DNA from: Thermocrinis sp.
Lineage (GTDB): Bacteria; Aquificota; Aquificia; Aquificales; Aquificaceae
Direction: 5' to 3'
DNA: 52,147 nucleotides
Assembly: GCA_009903855.1 (NCBI GenBank)
Contig: WYEK01000145.1
Span: forward strand, 1-52,147
Numbering within the stretch: the stretch's first letter is position 1; each line of letters starts with the position of its first letter. The position numbers were made by a program, and so were the translations under genes. Below the pieces are notes generated by a model. It was not told where the DNA came from and made no database searches. It saw only the letters and a program-made list of their open reading frames with translations. Positions 1-6,832 of the stretch are shown here, in pieces.

Positions 1-165
1 CTTTACAGAGGGATAAGGGAGGCTAAGGAGTTAGAAAGGGAGGTAAGAGGTCCTTTGAAGAGGGTTTATGTGAAGTGGATAAGGGAAAGCTTTGAGTTTT
101 TAAGGGACAGGGACATTGAGTGGAGCTTCGGCTCCTCTTTTACAAGGGGATTTAAAGTCCCCTGA
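1..165 (+). CDS. 3' end of an unknown gene (partial)
   Basis: An open frame runs from the first base of the window to a TGA and gives 54 residues, ending in SSFTRGFKVP. It is charged and probably helical at first (REAKELEREVRG), and I recognise no family. It seems to belong to the array that follows: its end carries two perfect hairpins (a GGAGC-TTCG-GCTCC stem at 122-135 and AGGGGA/TCCCCT near the stop) and its stop lies in the CTGAGT signature found behind the other array genes. The start is outside the window. Confidence 0.55.
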   Translation, partial: LYRGIREAKELEREVRGPLKRVYVKWIRESFEFLRDRDIEWSFGSSFTRGFKVP

Positions 166-169
166 GTTA

Positions 170-197
170 GGGCGGGCGTCCTGCCCGCATTTTTTTA
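170..197 (+). terminator. Terminator-like hairpin
   Basis: Perfect 6-bp stem GCGGGC/GCCCGC (172-177 with 183-188), five-base loop, then ATTTTTTTAG. It directly follows the stop context CTGAGTTAG. The same stop-plus-hairpin layout recurs after the other array genes. Confidence 0.8.
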
Positions 198-620
198 GTT
201 TTATGTGATTTTCATGTGTAAATTGGTCAACCCCGCCCGCAATGGGCGGGGACCGAGGGGGTGGTAAAAAAGGGAGGGAAAGGGGGAGAAAAGGGAGTTA
301 AAAAACCACCCCCGCCCCAGTCTGGTCTCCTCCGGGGGACCAGGCTGGGGAGTTCAAAAAACTCCCCAGGGGAGGAGTGAGAGCATTCTCCTCCTTCCCT
401 GTGCCTGGGCGGCCAGACTCGTTCTGGCCGCAACCCCCACTGGGTCCACAGGGACAGGTTTGTCCCTACTCTGGGCCCAGTTTGCGACTGCCCTCTTTAT
501 GGGGGCAGTATTTACTGTCCAGCCAAGCTGGACAGTTGCGGGAGGCGGACGCCTTGCCTCCCGCTATGTAGGGGGTGAGAAAGACCCCCATAGCTAGTTC
601 ACCAATCCGTGATTTGTCAA
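198..620 (+). ncRNA. Long hairpin-rich untranslated leader
   Basis: More than 400 nt without a credible gene. From 230 it is almost continuous hairpins: 231-238/244-251 (8 bp), 257-265/305-313 (9 bp, enclosing a purine-only tract with G-runs), 315-327/338-350 (13 bp, one wobble), 345-354/360-369 (10 bp), 371-377/388-394, 409-416/424-431 (8 bp), 448-454/459-465, 514-522/528-536 (9 bp) and 538-546/556-564 (9 bp). The 315-350 and 345-369 hairpins share CTGGGG and cannot form together. A regulatory mRNA leader and an independent structured RNA both fit. I see no convincing promoter; it could lie near 195-230 or upstream of the window. Confidence 0.6.
257..313 (+). other. G-quadruplex-like tract in a hairpin loop
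   Basis: The 9-bp stem GGGGGTGGT/ACCACCCCC encloses a 39-nt loop whose first 32 bases are all purine. It carries four G-runs (272-274, 276-278, 282-286, 293-295) with gaps of 1, 3 and 6 nt, which fits the usual G3+N1-7 quadruplex pattern on the transcribed sense. Function unknown. Confidence 0.5.
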
Positions 621-698
621 GCTTGCCTTGTCCTGTGGGTCATCCAAGGTAAGTGTGCCCATAGGGCACCGCCCACAGGGAAATCCCACAAGGCAAGC
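621..698 (+). promoter_or_regulatory. Structured 5' RNA element, copy 1
   Basis: Closing stem 621-630/689-698 (10 bp, perfect), inner stem 632-639/672-679 (8 bp, perfect), then an asymmetric internal loop with CATCCAAGGTAAG, an apical stem GTGCCC/GGGCAC (655-660/664-669) with an ATA triloop, and CG before the inner stem closes. The AGGAGGT ribosome-binding site follows two bases later. Copies 2, 4 and 5 keep the unpaired sequence while stem sequences differ, as in a functional cis-acting RNA. It resembles no riboswitch class I can name with confidence. Confidence 0.8.
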
Positions 699-711
699 GA
701 GGAGGTAGGAA

Positions 712-1797
712 ATGCTAAAAACCCAACGCATCCACATTCCCACCCTCCCCTCCCCTCTCTGGGATGGGGATAGGGTGTTTGAGGCTCCGATGGAGCCTAT
801 GGTCTACCCTGTGAAGGGTAAGGACATTGCCCTGCCCAATCTCTTTGGCGGGACAGTTCTCGCCCGCAGGGTAGAGTATGTGGAGGTGAAGGCCTCAAAA
901 AGGCTTTCATCCTCCATCACTGTAGAAGTCTCCGACAGGGGGCTTCTTGACTGCATAGGACTTGTCTCAAGCGGGCAAGTCCTTGCAGTCATTGGCAGAG
1001 GGTCTAATCCCAAAAGGACCCTCGTGCTCTTGGAACCTCAGGCACTGAAAGACCCTGAGGTGTTTGAAGTCCTTTCAGACCTTCTGGAAAAGGAGGGTTT
1101 TGAGAGGGTAGCGGTGGCTGGCCACCTCAGACTGGGCGGAGAGCCCGAGTTTGAGGTGGTGGTCAGGGGCAGGGTAGTCCCTGCAGAAGACCTTTTCCCT
1201 CATGAGGAGGGCTTTGAGCCTCCCGTGAGGGCAGAGGGTTCTATCCTAAAGGTAGAACCCGATATGGCAGATACTCCTGAGGAGTATCTGGAGAACTTCT
1301 ATGCCCTCATCAAGGGCATAGACTTTGCCTTGTCCACAAAGGGCAAGGTGTATCCCATCTTGGGAACCATGTGCTTTGGTTCCCGAGATAGAGGAACCCG
1401 CAATGTCCTGAGGATTTTTGCCCAGGACATTGTTAGGGTTTTGGATGATTTTGTGGGCAGGGTGCTTCTGCCCACGTATGGAAGGGCCTGCTGGGAAGAA
1501 AAACTGGCAGGTCTTGGAAGCTATAGGCTGGCTTCCTATGGGCTGGCCTATAGAGTTCCCGCCAGCATCTATGCGGAGAGGGAAGTCCTCCGCATAGTTT
1601 ATAAGCTGGCGAAAAACCTGTTGGAGACCCTTCTCAAAGAGGGAGAGGTCTCCTACAGGTTAGCGGGAGGTCTTCCTCTAAGGGAGGAGTATATGCGGTT
1701 CCTCTCCGAGGAGGAGGTAGACTTTCTGCTTTCCTTCCCTGAAAGATACAGGGGAGGAGAAAAGCTTGTGCCTGTGGAGGAGGTCAGCCATGTTTGA
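712..1797 (+). CDS. Degenerate phiEco32-like COOH-NH2 ligase paralogue
   Basis: This 361-residue protein aligns by eye with the two amidoligases downstream along its C-terminal two thirds, including DDFVGRVLLPT, ASIYAEREVLRI and the EEYMRFLSEEEVDF tail. The family motifs are eroded: GGEPEF (142-147) replaces GGDPEF, AEGSILKVEPD (174-184) replaces the GTDG...AELRP block, GTMCFG replaces GGHIHVG, and YGLAYRVPAS replaces the GWEYRTPPAS motif. I infer a catalytically dead partner or scaffold. AGGAGGT five bases before ATG supports the start. The coding sequence is saturated with inverted repeats, including a 15-bp stem with one bulge at 949-990. Confidence 0.75.
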   Translation: MLKTQRIHIPTLPSPLWDGDRVFEAPMEPMVYPVKGKDIALPNLFGGTVLARRVEYVEVKASKRLSSSITVEVSDRGLLDCIGLVSSGQVLAVIGRGSNPKRTLVLLEPQALKDPEVFEVLSDLLEKEGFERVAVAGHLRLGGEPEFEVVVRGRVVPAEDLFPHEEGFEPPVRAEGSILKVEPDMADTPEEYLENFYALIKGIDFALSTKGKVYPILGTMCFGSRDRGTRNVLRIFAQDIVRVLDDFVGRVLLPTYGRACWEEKLAGLGSYRLASYGLAYRVPASIYAEREVLRIVYKLAKNLLETLLKEGEVSYRLAGGLPLREEYMRFLSEEEVDFLLSFPERYRGGEKLVPVEEVSHV

Positions 1798-1846
1798 CCA
1801 ATTCCACAGAGTGCACAAGCCTTGGGGCTGTTTTACCAGCCCCTGA
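1790..1846 (+). CDS. 18-residue peptide gene MFDQFHRVHKPWGCFTSP
   Basis: A tiny frame overlaps the 3' end of the degenerate ligase gene. AGGAGGT (1778-1784) lies five bases before its ATG, the same spacing as the ligase gene's own start, and its stop sits in the CTGAGTT context shared by the array, followed by a terminator-like hairpin. A 7-bp hairpin (1824-1830/1837-1843) lies within it. The peptide holds one Cys, one Trp, two His, one Asp, one Gln and a C-terminal Ser-Pro. It could be a substrate for the neighbouring amide-bond-forming enzymes, a leader peptide, or a remnant. The first is only a hypothesis. Confidence 0.5.
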   Translation: MFDQFHRVHKPWGCFTSP

Positions 1847-1849
1847 GTT

Positions 1850-1872
1850 GCCCCGCTTCTGGGGCGCTTTAT
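1850..1872 (+). terminator. Terminator-like hairpin
   Basis: GCCCC/GGGGC stem (1850-1854/1861-1865) with loop GCTTCT, then GCTTTAT. The T-run is weak. It also lies at the 3' end of the converging minus-strand gene and might serve both directions. Confidence 0.5.
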
Positions 1873-2432
1873 ATTCCAAGTTCTTTTTTAAGCCACTCAC
1901 TCTCTGGAAGGAGGTGTAAGGTGGTGTGGTAATATGCCATAAGCTTGGAGGTCAGGTCATCAGGAGGGAGGACAAATCTTGTAGAGTGGAGAAGTTTGAA
2001 CATATAAACCGTGTGGACTGTAGCACCAGTGAGGAGGTGTCTCTCAAGAGACTGAAAGTTTGCAGGGTATCTCTCCTTCATTATCACTCCCATCAAAAAC
2101 ATCTCAGACAGATATATGGGTTCCTCCTCTTTGGCATTGCTTAGGATTTCTCTCAGATAGCTTGCGGAAGTGTATCGCTTACCCTCTTGGTAGGCAAGTC
2201 TTCTCCAGCGAAGATACAAAAACTTAGCAAAAACGCCCCAATAACCCTTGTAGGGACCTTCCACCTTCTCCCTCCCTGTTATCTCCGCAAGCGCCATAAC
2301 AATTGCTGTGTAGTGAGGGAGTGGATTGTTTCTCCACTTCTCATGAAAAATCTCGTATGCCTTAGAAAAACCCACCTGCTTTATGAGGCTGATAGCGTAG
2401 TTGTCAATGTCCGCAAAACTTAAAACCCTCAT
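1869..2432 (-). CDS. Unknown 187-residue protein inserted in the array
   Basis: I do not recognise this protein. It looks helical with many aromatic residues (WRNNPLPHYTAIVMALAEITGRE, YWGVFAKFLYLRWRRL) and has no signal peptide or clear membrane segment. It is the only gene of the array region on the minus strand, is more AT-rich and lacks the dense inverted repeats on both sides. Its promoter type (TAAAAT six bases before ATG) is that of the rest of the element. It looks like a later insertion between two array cassettes. Confidence 0.7.
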   Translation of the reverse strand: MRVLSFADIDNYAISLIKQVGFSKAYEIFHEKWRNNPLPHYTAIVMALAEITGREKVEGPYKGYWGVFAKFLYLRWRRLAYQEGKRYTSASYLREILSNAKEEEPIYLSEMFLMGVIMKERYPANFQSLERHLLTGATVHTVYMFKLLHSTRFVLPPDDLTSKLMAYYHTTLHLLPESEWLKKELGI

Positions 2433-2438
2433 AAGGTT

Positions 2439-2444
2439 ATTTTA
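2439..2444 (-). promoter_or_regulatory. -10 box of a leaderless gene
   Basis: On the minus strand TAAAAT lies six bases before the ATG of the unknown gene, with no ribosome-binding site between. The expected transcription start falls at or near the start codon. Confidence 0.55.
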
Positions 2445-2463
2445 GCTGGAAGAAATTCGTCAC

Positions 2464-2546
2464 GCCCGCGGGAAGGTGGTCATCCAAGGTAAGAGTGGGC
2501 AGAGCCCACCGCCACCTTCCTCCTGCCAAAGGGCAGGTTTGCGGGC
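2464..2546 (+). promoter_or_regulatory. Structured 5' RNA element, copy 2
   Basis: Closing stem GCCCGC/GCGGGC (2464-2469/2541-2546), inner stem 2471-2479/2512-2520 (9 bp, perfect), the identical loop core CATCCAAGGTAAG, and apical stem GTGGGC/GCCCAC with an AGA triloop. A second hairpin CCTGCC/GGCAGG (2522-2537) makes the fold a three-way junction. AAGGAGG follows the closing stem after one base. Confidence 0.8.
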
Positions 2547-2558
2547 AAGGAGGTAGTC

Positions 2559-3896
2559 ATGCCAGTAGGCATGTCTCTTTCACTCAAGCCTTTAAAAGTC
2601 TCCCCCTCCGTGGGGGAGGTCAGGTTGGCCCCTTACAGGGCCAACATCGGGCTGGCCTTTACAGGGCCAGACGGGGAGGATATCAGGCTCCTCCCTCAAC
2701 TCTACGGGCGGTTCCTTGCCCTGGGGGTCAATCAAGAACTCAGCCCCCAAGTTGCAAGGGCCGTCCTTGATTATCTGAGGGCGGATATGCCCCGGTTCTA
2801 CAGACTGAGGGCATTCCTCCTCAGGGAAGTCCCGGCTGGCAGTTCTGAAAAGACTGTCAGCATAGGGATAGTGAAGTTCAGCCCGGACAGGGTTGAACTT
2901 AGAAGTGGAGATAGCGGACTGATTTACACAGTCCGCATCCACGACGGCGGGCACGCCGAATGCACCTGTCCCGATTTCTTCTACAGAAGAAGAGGGACAG
3001 GAACATGGTGCAAGCACATAAAGTGCTTGCACCAGATGTTAAGGGAAGAATACTCTCCCAAGGAGAACTTCCCTTATTACTTGCCTCTGTGGGAGATGAA
3101 AGAGGTCTCTCCAGAGGCAAAGTTCATAGAGGCACTTGGTGGCCTCTATGAAGTTATGTCTCACCCTGTGGCGGAGAAGGAAAGCTATACCCGCCGCAGG
3201 GATGGGTATGAGGTCCCCGTTCTGGGAGTGGAGTTTGAAATCCCAGAGGGGACAGGGCCTGGGGCAACTCTTCTTACGAAGGTTGTCTCAGCCTTGAAAA
3301 ACCGCGGGCTGGTCCTCTCCTTTGAGAGGGACTCGTCCGTGGATGGCGGGGAAATAAAGCTAACCCCCTTCCCCGCTACCCTTGAGGAGTGCCTTGAAAA
3401 AGGGCAACTCCTCAAGGATTTGAGAGGCCTCGTAAGAGGTCTCTTTGAGAGTTCTAAACACTCAGGGCTACATGTTCATATAAACATGTGGCCCTTTAGA
3501 GAACGGTGGGAGGATGTCCCCGAACTCATCCTACCGTTTGCCCTCCTTCTGCAAAGGAGGTTTAATCTCGCCTCTATTTTTGGGCGGGGGATGAACCCTT
3601 ACGCCACAAAGATAGGGGCGACAGTCCCTCCACGGTATTGGTGGGTGAACTTTATGAGTTTGCCCTATACCGTGGAGGTTAGGCTGGGTTGCTCCAAGCA
3701 CGGCGACCCAGTCAAGATATTGCTCATGGGCCTGTTCTTCCAGAGGGCCTTTTGGGCAATAATGGAGGGAAGGTTTAAAGTGCCTTCCTTTGATGCAAGC
3801 GGAGAGGAGTTGATCTCCGCTTTCTCAAGTCTCCTCTCTGAGGAAGAGAGGAGATACATAGTGCCTCTCCTAAAGGAGGCACTGCTTAGTCCCTAA
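2559..3896 (+). CDS. SWIM zinc finger fused to an Amidoligase_2-type domain
   Basis: This 445-residue protein has two recognisable parts. Residues about 135-153 form a SWIM-type zinc finger (Cys135, Cys137, Cys151, His153). Residues about 220-445 resemble the glutamine-synthetase-fold amidoligase family 2: GVEFEI (223-228), ERDSSVDGGEI (256-266) and SGLHVHINM (302-310), where acidic and His residues are expected to bind metal-ATP. The expected reaction is ATP-dependent joining of a carboxylate to an amine. The SWIM finger suggests binding of nucleic acid or protein. The gene is full of hairpins, e.g. 3007-3017/3023-3033 (11 bp) and 3123-3132/3143-3152 (10 bp). Start chosen from the AAGGAGGT site. 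Confidence 0.75.
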   Translation: MPVGMSLSLKPLKVSPSVGEVRLAPYRANIGLAFTGPDGEDIRLLPQLYGRFLALGVNQELSPQVARAVLDYLRADMPRFYRLRAFLLREVPAGSSEKTVSIGIVKFSPDRVELRSGDSGLIYTVRIHDGGHAECTCPDFFYRRRGTGTWCKHIKCLHQMLREEYSPKENFPYYLPLWEMKEVSPEAKFIEALGGLYEVMSHPVAEKESYTRRRDGYEVPVLGVEFEIPEGTGPGATLLTKVVSALKNRGLVLSFERDSSVDGGEIKLTPFPATLEECLEKGQLLKDLRGLVRGLFESSKHSGLHVHINMWPFRERWEDVPELILPFALLLQRRFNLASIFGRGMNPYATKIGATVPPRYWWVNFMSLPYTVEVRLGCSKHGDPVKILLMGLFFQRAFWAIMEGRFKVPSFDASGEELISAFSSLLSEEERRYIVPLLKEALLSP

Positions 3897-3912
3897 TTAG
3901 GGACTGAGTGGA

Positions 3913-3939
3913 GGGGGCACTTTGCCCCCGCCTTTTGTT
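3913..3939 (+). terminator. Terminator-like hairpin
   Basis: GGGGGC/GCCCCC stem (3913-3918/3924-3929), loop ACTTT, then GCCTTTTGTT, just after the CTGAGTGG signature. Confidence 0.7.
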
Positions 3940-3941
3940 AG

Positions 3942-4013
3942 CCCCTGCGTGGATGGGCCTTACTCGGGGGATTACCCCCAGCCCATCCATCCCTGAAGAG
4001 GGGACAGCAGGGG
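3942..4013 (+). promoter_or_regulatory. Structured 5' RNA element, divergent copy 3
   Basis: It keeps the layout of the other copies (closing stem CCCCTGC/GCAGGGG, inner stem GGATGGG/CCCATCC at 3951-3957/3982-3988, apical stem GGGGG/CCCCC, second hairpin after it, AAGGAGG next), but its internal loop is CCTTACTC instead of the CATCCAMGGTAAG core. It may be a non-sensing variant or a purely structural one. Confidence 0.6.
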
Positions 4014-4026
4014 AAGGAGGTAAGCC

Positions 4027-5196
4027 GTGAGGAAAACCCTAAAGCTGCATCACTCTCACATGAGGGTGGAGGGCCTCTACTGTTTAGAGGCCTCCATTTC
4101 AGGAAAGTCCCTCGGAATGAGGGACTTTCAGTGTTTTGGGGACCGCCACATTGTGGAGGTCCTCAGTGATGAGGTCTTTATAAAGGACCTCTCGGGATAC
4201 CTGCCCTTGGAGGAGTATGGGCAGGAGGGTGATTGGGTAAGGTTCAGTGCCTATGAGGGCCCTGAAAACCCTCTGGAACTGGACCTGCCCTTTGTGGCGG
4301 ACGTCCCCATGAGGGGCGTCGTGCTTTTGGAGGGATGCGATACAGGACGTCGCATCCTTGTAGTCCTTGAAGAGGTCTGGGAAGACCCAGACCAATTCAA
4401 GGAAGGTTCTCCCTTTAGGGAGCTTCTTCTGAGGGAGGGTTTCGCCTTCTTAGAACCTCCCTCTTTGAAGGATGCCACCATCTTGCTTGGGGGAGACCCC
4501 GAGTTTGAGGTGGTGGACATCCTCAGCGGGGAGATAATCCCCGCAAGGGATGTAGACCTCTTTGAGGAAGGAGGAGAAAGTCCTTCCTCTGTGGTAGGCA
4601 CCGATGGGTGCTCCGATATAGCGGAGATACGCCCACGGGCCTGCGAAACTCCCGAAGAATATGTTCGGGAGGTTAAATCTATCCTTGAGTTCATCAAGAA
4701 AAAGAACTCTTGGATAGACCTGTCCGTAGAGGGGAATACCTATCCCCTCGGCGGGCACATTCACGTGGGCGCCAAAGACGCCTACGTGAGGGAGACCCTC
4801 CAAGCTAATGTGAGGGTCTTCATTGAGGCTCTTGACGATTTCATTGGGAAGCTGTTGCTTCCCACGTCAGGGTCCGCAAGGGGCAGGTATGCGGTTTTAT
4901 CCGCATACGAAGAGAAGCCCCACGGCTGGGAATACAGAACACCCCCAGCCAGCATCTACGGAGACCTTGAGGTTCTCCGTATAACCTACAAGCTTGTAAA
5001 AGGGCTTGTAGAGAAGCTTCTTAGGGAGGGGGAACTCTCCTACTATGTGGGGAAAGACGGCATCCCTCCCTTTGAAGAATACCTTGCTTTCCTCACAGAA
5101 GAGGAGGCAAGGTATTTTCTGGAATTTCCCAGAAGATGGGAAGAAGGGGATGTCTGCCCCCTTCTTCTGGGCACCAGTGGGCAGTTTGCCCACTGA
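4027..5196 (+). CDS. phiEco32-like COOH-NH2 ligase (type 2)
   Basis: 389 residues. Family motifs are intact: GGDPEF (155-160), GTDG (191-194), AEIRP (199-203), GGHIHVG (242-248) and HGWEYRTPPAS (299-309). In this glutamine-synthetase-like family the conserved Asp, Glu, His and Arg residues are thought to bind Mg-ATP and drive amide or peptide bond formation; the substrate is unknown. The N-terminal 150 residues are specific to the cluster. The start is GTG, chosen from AAGGAGG at 4014-4020. Inverted repeats crowd the gene, including an 11-bp stem near 4105-4130. It could also be a regulatory homologue, but the active-site motifs argue for an enzyme. Confidence 0.85.
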   Translation: MRKTLKLHHSHMRVEGLYCLEASISGKSLGMRDFQCFGDRHIVEVLSDEVFIKDLSGYLPLEEYGQEGDWVRFSAYEGPENPLELDLPFVADVPMRGVVLLEGCDTGRRILVVLEEVWEDPDQFKEGSPFRELLLREGFAFLEPPSLKDATILLGGDPEFEVVDILSGEIIPARDVDLFEEGGESPSSVVGTDGCSDIAEIRPRACETPEEYVREVKSILEFIKKKNSWIDLSVEGNTYPLGGHIHVGAKDAYVRETLQANVRVFIEALDDFIGKLLLPTSGSARGRYAVLSAYEEKPHGWEYRTPPASIYGDLEVLRITYKLVKGLVEKLLREGELSYYVGKDGIPPFEEYLAFLTEEEARYFLEFPRRWEEGDVCPLLLGTSGQFAH

Positions 5197-5199
5197 GTA

Positions 5200-5225
5200 A
5201 GGGCCCTTGTGGCCCTTTTACTTGT
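5200..5225 (+). terminator. Terminator-like hairpin
   Basis: AGGGCC/GGCCCT stem (5200-5205/5211-5216) with loop CTTGT, then TTTACTTG. The preceding stop TGA lies inside the CTGAGTAAG signature. Confidence 0.65.
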
Positions 5226-5232
5226 AAGCCCT

Positions 5233-5320
5233 GGTCAAGTCAAGGGAGGGGATGGTCATCCACGGTAAGACCGTCCAAAGGACGGCGCCATCCCTCTCCC
5301 GCTCTCAATAGGGCTTGACC
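5233..5320 (+). promoter_or_regulatory. Structured 5' RNA element, copy 4
   Basis: Closing stem GGTCAAG/CTTGACC (5233-5239/5314-5320), lower stem GGGAG/CTCCC, inner stem GGGATGG/CCATCCC (5249-5255/5288-5294), loop core CATCCACGGTAAG, apical stem CCGTCC/GGACGG with an AAA triloop, and CG. An alternative closing stem, AAGCCCT (5226-5232) with AGGGCTT, overlaps the first, so two folds compete near the ribosome-binding site. Confidence 0.8.
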
Positions 5321-5336
5321 TTAGGGTGGAGGCAAC

Positions 5337-6809
5337 ATGAAGCGGGTGATAGTTAGGGCTTTGAGAATCCCTTCAGGAGTCCCTTATAAGGGACTCCTTT
5401 TTGAGGCCCTCTACCTTGTGGAGGGCGAAGTGGACCTTCTTGGCTACGACTGTCCCCACGGGACAGTCTTCGTGGCCAAGGAGGGCACACGCTTCCTCAA
5501 CGTGGGAGGCGTGGAAGGAGAGCTTGACCTTGGATGGGTCAAGCTCAAAGGGACTGAGATCCCAAACTGGGAGGAGTATCCCCTCCCAGTCTATGAGGGC
5601 GATCTTGAGGACATCAAGATCGTCCTGATGAGGACACGGACCACCCTAAACAGGGTGTGTATCGTGTCCGCAAGGGCGCTGGAGGAGAATGACGAGGTAA
5701 GAAATTACCTCGTCTGGGAGAGGTGGGCCAAGTTTTTGATAACTTGGCCTGCCCCAGGGGAAGAATTCCTCACACTCGGGGGAGATCCCGAGTTTGAGGT
5801 AATTTACGATGGGGAGGTCGTCCCAGCAAGGGACCTCTCCATTTTCAGGGATGGGGACCTTGATTACCCCATCGGAACGGACGGAGCATCTCACACCGCA
5901 GAGCTCCGTCCAGATCCCGCATACTCCCCAGAGGAGTATGTGGAGAATTTCCTTGCCCTTGTAGAGAGGGTCAAGGAAGAAGGTGTCCTCCTTTCTGTGC
6001 AGGGGGACACATATGCCTTGGGAGGCCACATTCACGTAGGGTCTTCCAATGACCTTGTCGTCCAAGTCCTTAAGGACGAAGTGAAAAGCTTCGTTGAGGT
6101 CTTGGACGATTTCGTGGGGAGGGTCTTACTCCCCACGTCGGGAAGGGCACGGGGCGGTTATGCACGCCTCGGAGCCTACGAATTAAAAAGCTACGGGTGG
6201 GAGTATAGAACCCCACCCGCAAGTTTTTATGCGGACCTTGAGATGGTCCGCATTACCTACAAGTTAGTCAAGGGTCTCGTGGAGACCCTCCTCAGAGAGG
6301 GGGAACTCTCCTACGAGACCCTTGAGGACGGGCGGGCAAAGCCCGAGGAGTATCTCCGTTTCCTCACAAAAGAGGAAGCGGAATATTTCCTCGGGTTCCC
6401 TGAGAGATGGGCACGGGGGGAAATCATCCCCTTTGTGCTTGTAAAGGGTGTCCCACAAGTCATCTTCACTTTCAGAGACGAGTGGGACAGCGACAAAAAG
6501 AGGGTGTTCAAAAACGCCCTCAAGAACTTGCCCGTAGCCAAGCCTATAAGGCTTGTTCTCTACGGACTGGCTGAGCGTAGGGGGGGCTACTTTGCCCTTC
6601 CTACTGCACCAGAAGATTGGGTTCTGAAGGAGGAATTTCCCAAAGAACCCTTCGTAGATGGGGCCCTTCCAGAAATCTGGGTGGGTATCCCATACAGGTT
6701 CAGGAGGTTGGAGGTAATACCTCCAGACCTTCTGAAGGAGTTCGTCAGCTGGGTAGAGGAATATCTCGCCCAGCTGGGACTTGTTGCGGCCGCAGCGGCC
6801 GCTGAGTAA
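5337..6809 (+). CDS. phiEco32-like COOH-NH2 ligase with C-terminal extension
   Basis: 490 residues, the longest of the three paralogues. Motifs are intact: GGDPEF (148-153), GTDG (180-183), AELRP (188-192), GGHIHVG (229-235) and a GWEYRTPPAS motif. After the ligase domain, about 125 residues have no counterpart in the other two copies and end in a poly-Ala tail encoded by a GCGGCC/GGCCGC palindrome. The role is presumed ATP-dependent amide ligation, perhaps using ammonia or an amino group supplied through the amidotransferase downstream. Hairpins are continuous along the gene. The ATG lies seven bases after a GTGGAGG site. Confidence 0.85.
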   Translation: MKRVIVRALRIPSGVPYKGLLFEALYLVEGEVDLLGYDCPHGTVFVAKEGTRFLNVGGVEGELDLGWVKLKGTEIPNWEEYPLPVYEGDLEDIKIVLMRTRTTLNRVCIVSARALEENDEVRNYLVWERWAKFLITWPAPGEEFLTLGGDPEFEVIYDGEVVPARDLSIFRDGDLDYPIGTDGASHTAELRPDPAYSPEEYVENFLALVERVKEEGVLLSVQGDTYALGGHIHVGSSNDLVVQVLKDEVKSFVEVLDDFVGRVLLPTSGRARGGYARLGAYELKSYGWEYRTPPASFYADLEMVRITYKLVKGLVETLLREGELSYETLEDGRAKPEEYLRFLTKEEAEYFLGFPERWARGEIIPFVLVKGVPQVIFTFRDEWDSDKKRVFKNALKNLPVAKPIRLVLYGLAERRGGYFALPTAPEDWVLKEEFPKEPFVDGALPEIWVGIPYRFRRLEVIPPDLLKEFVSWVEEYLAQLGLVAAAAAAE

Positions 6810-6830
6810 GGGGCTCCGCCCCGCTTTTGT
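6810..6830 (+). terminator. Terminator-like hairpin
   Basis: GGGGC-TCC-GCCCC stem, then GCTTTTGTC, directly after the stop in the context CTGAGTAAG. Confidence 0.65.
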
Positions 6831-6832
6831 CA

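Noticed and set aside
272-295. Purine tract as a polypurine priming site of a retroelement
   Set aside because: No reverse transcriptase gene in the window; the tract is enclosed in a 9-bp stem, which fits a structured leader better.
377-571. 64-codon plus-strand frame in the leader
   Set aside because: No ribosome-binding site, composition driven by hairpin arms (Pro, Ser, Gln, Leu), and it crosses several perfect stem-loops of the untranslated leader.
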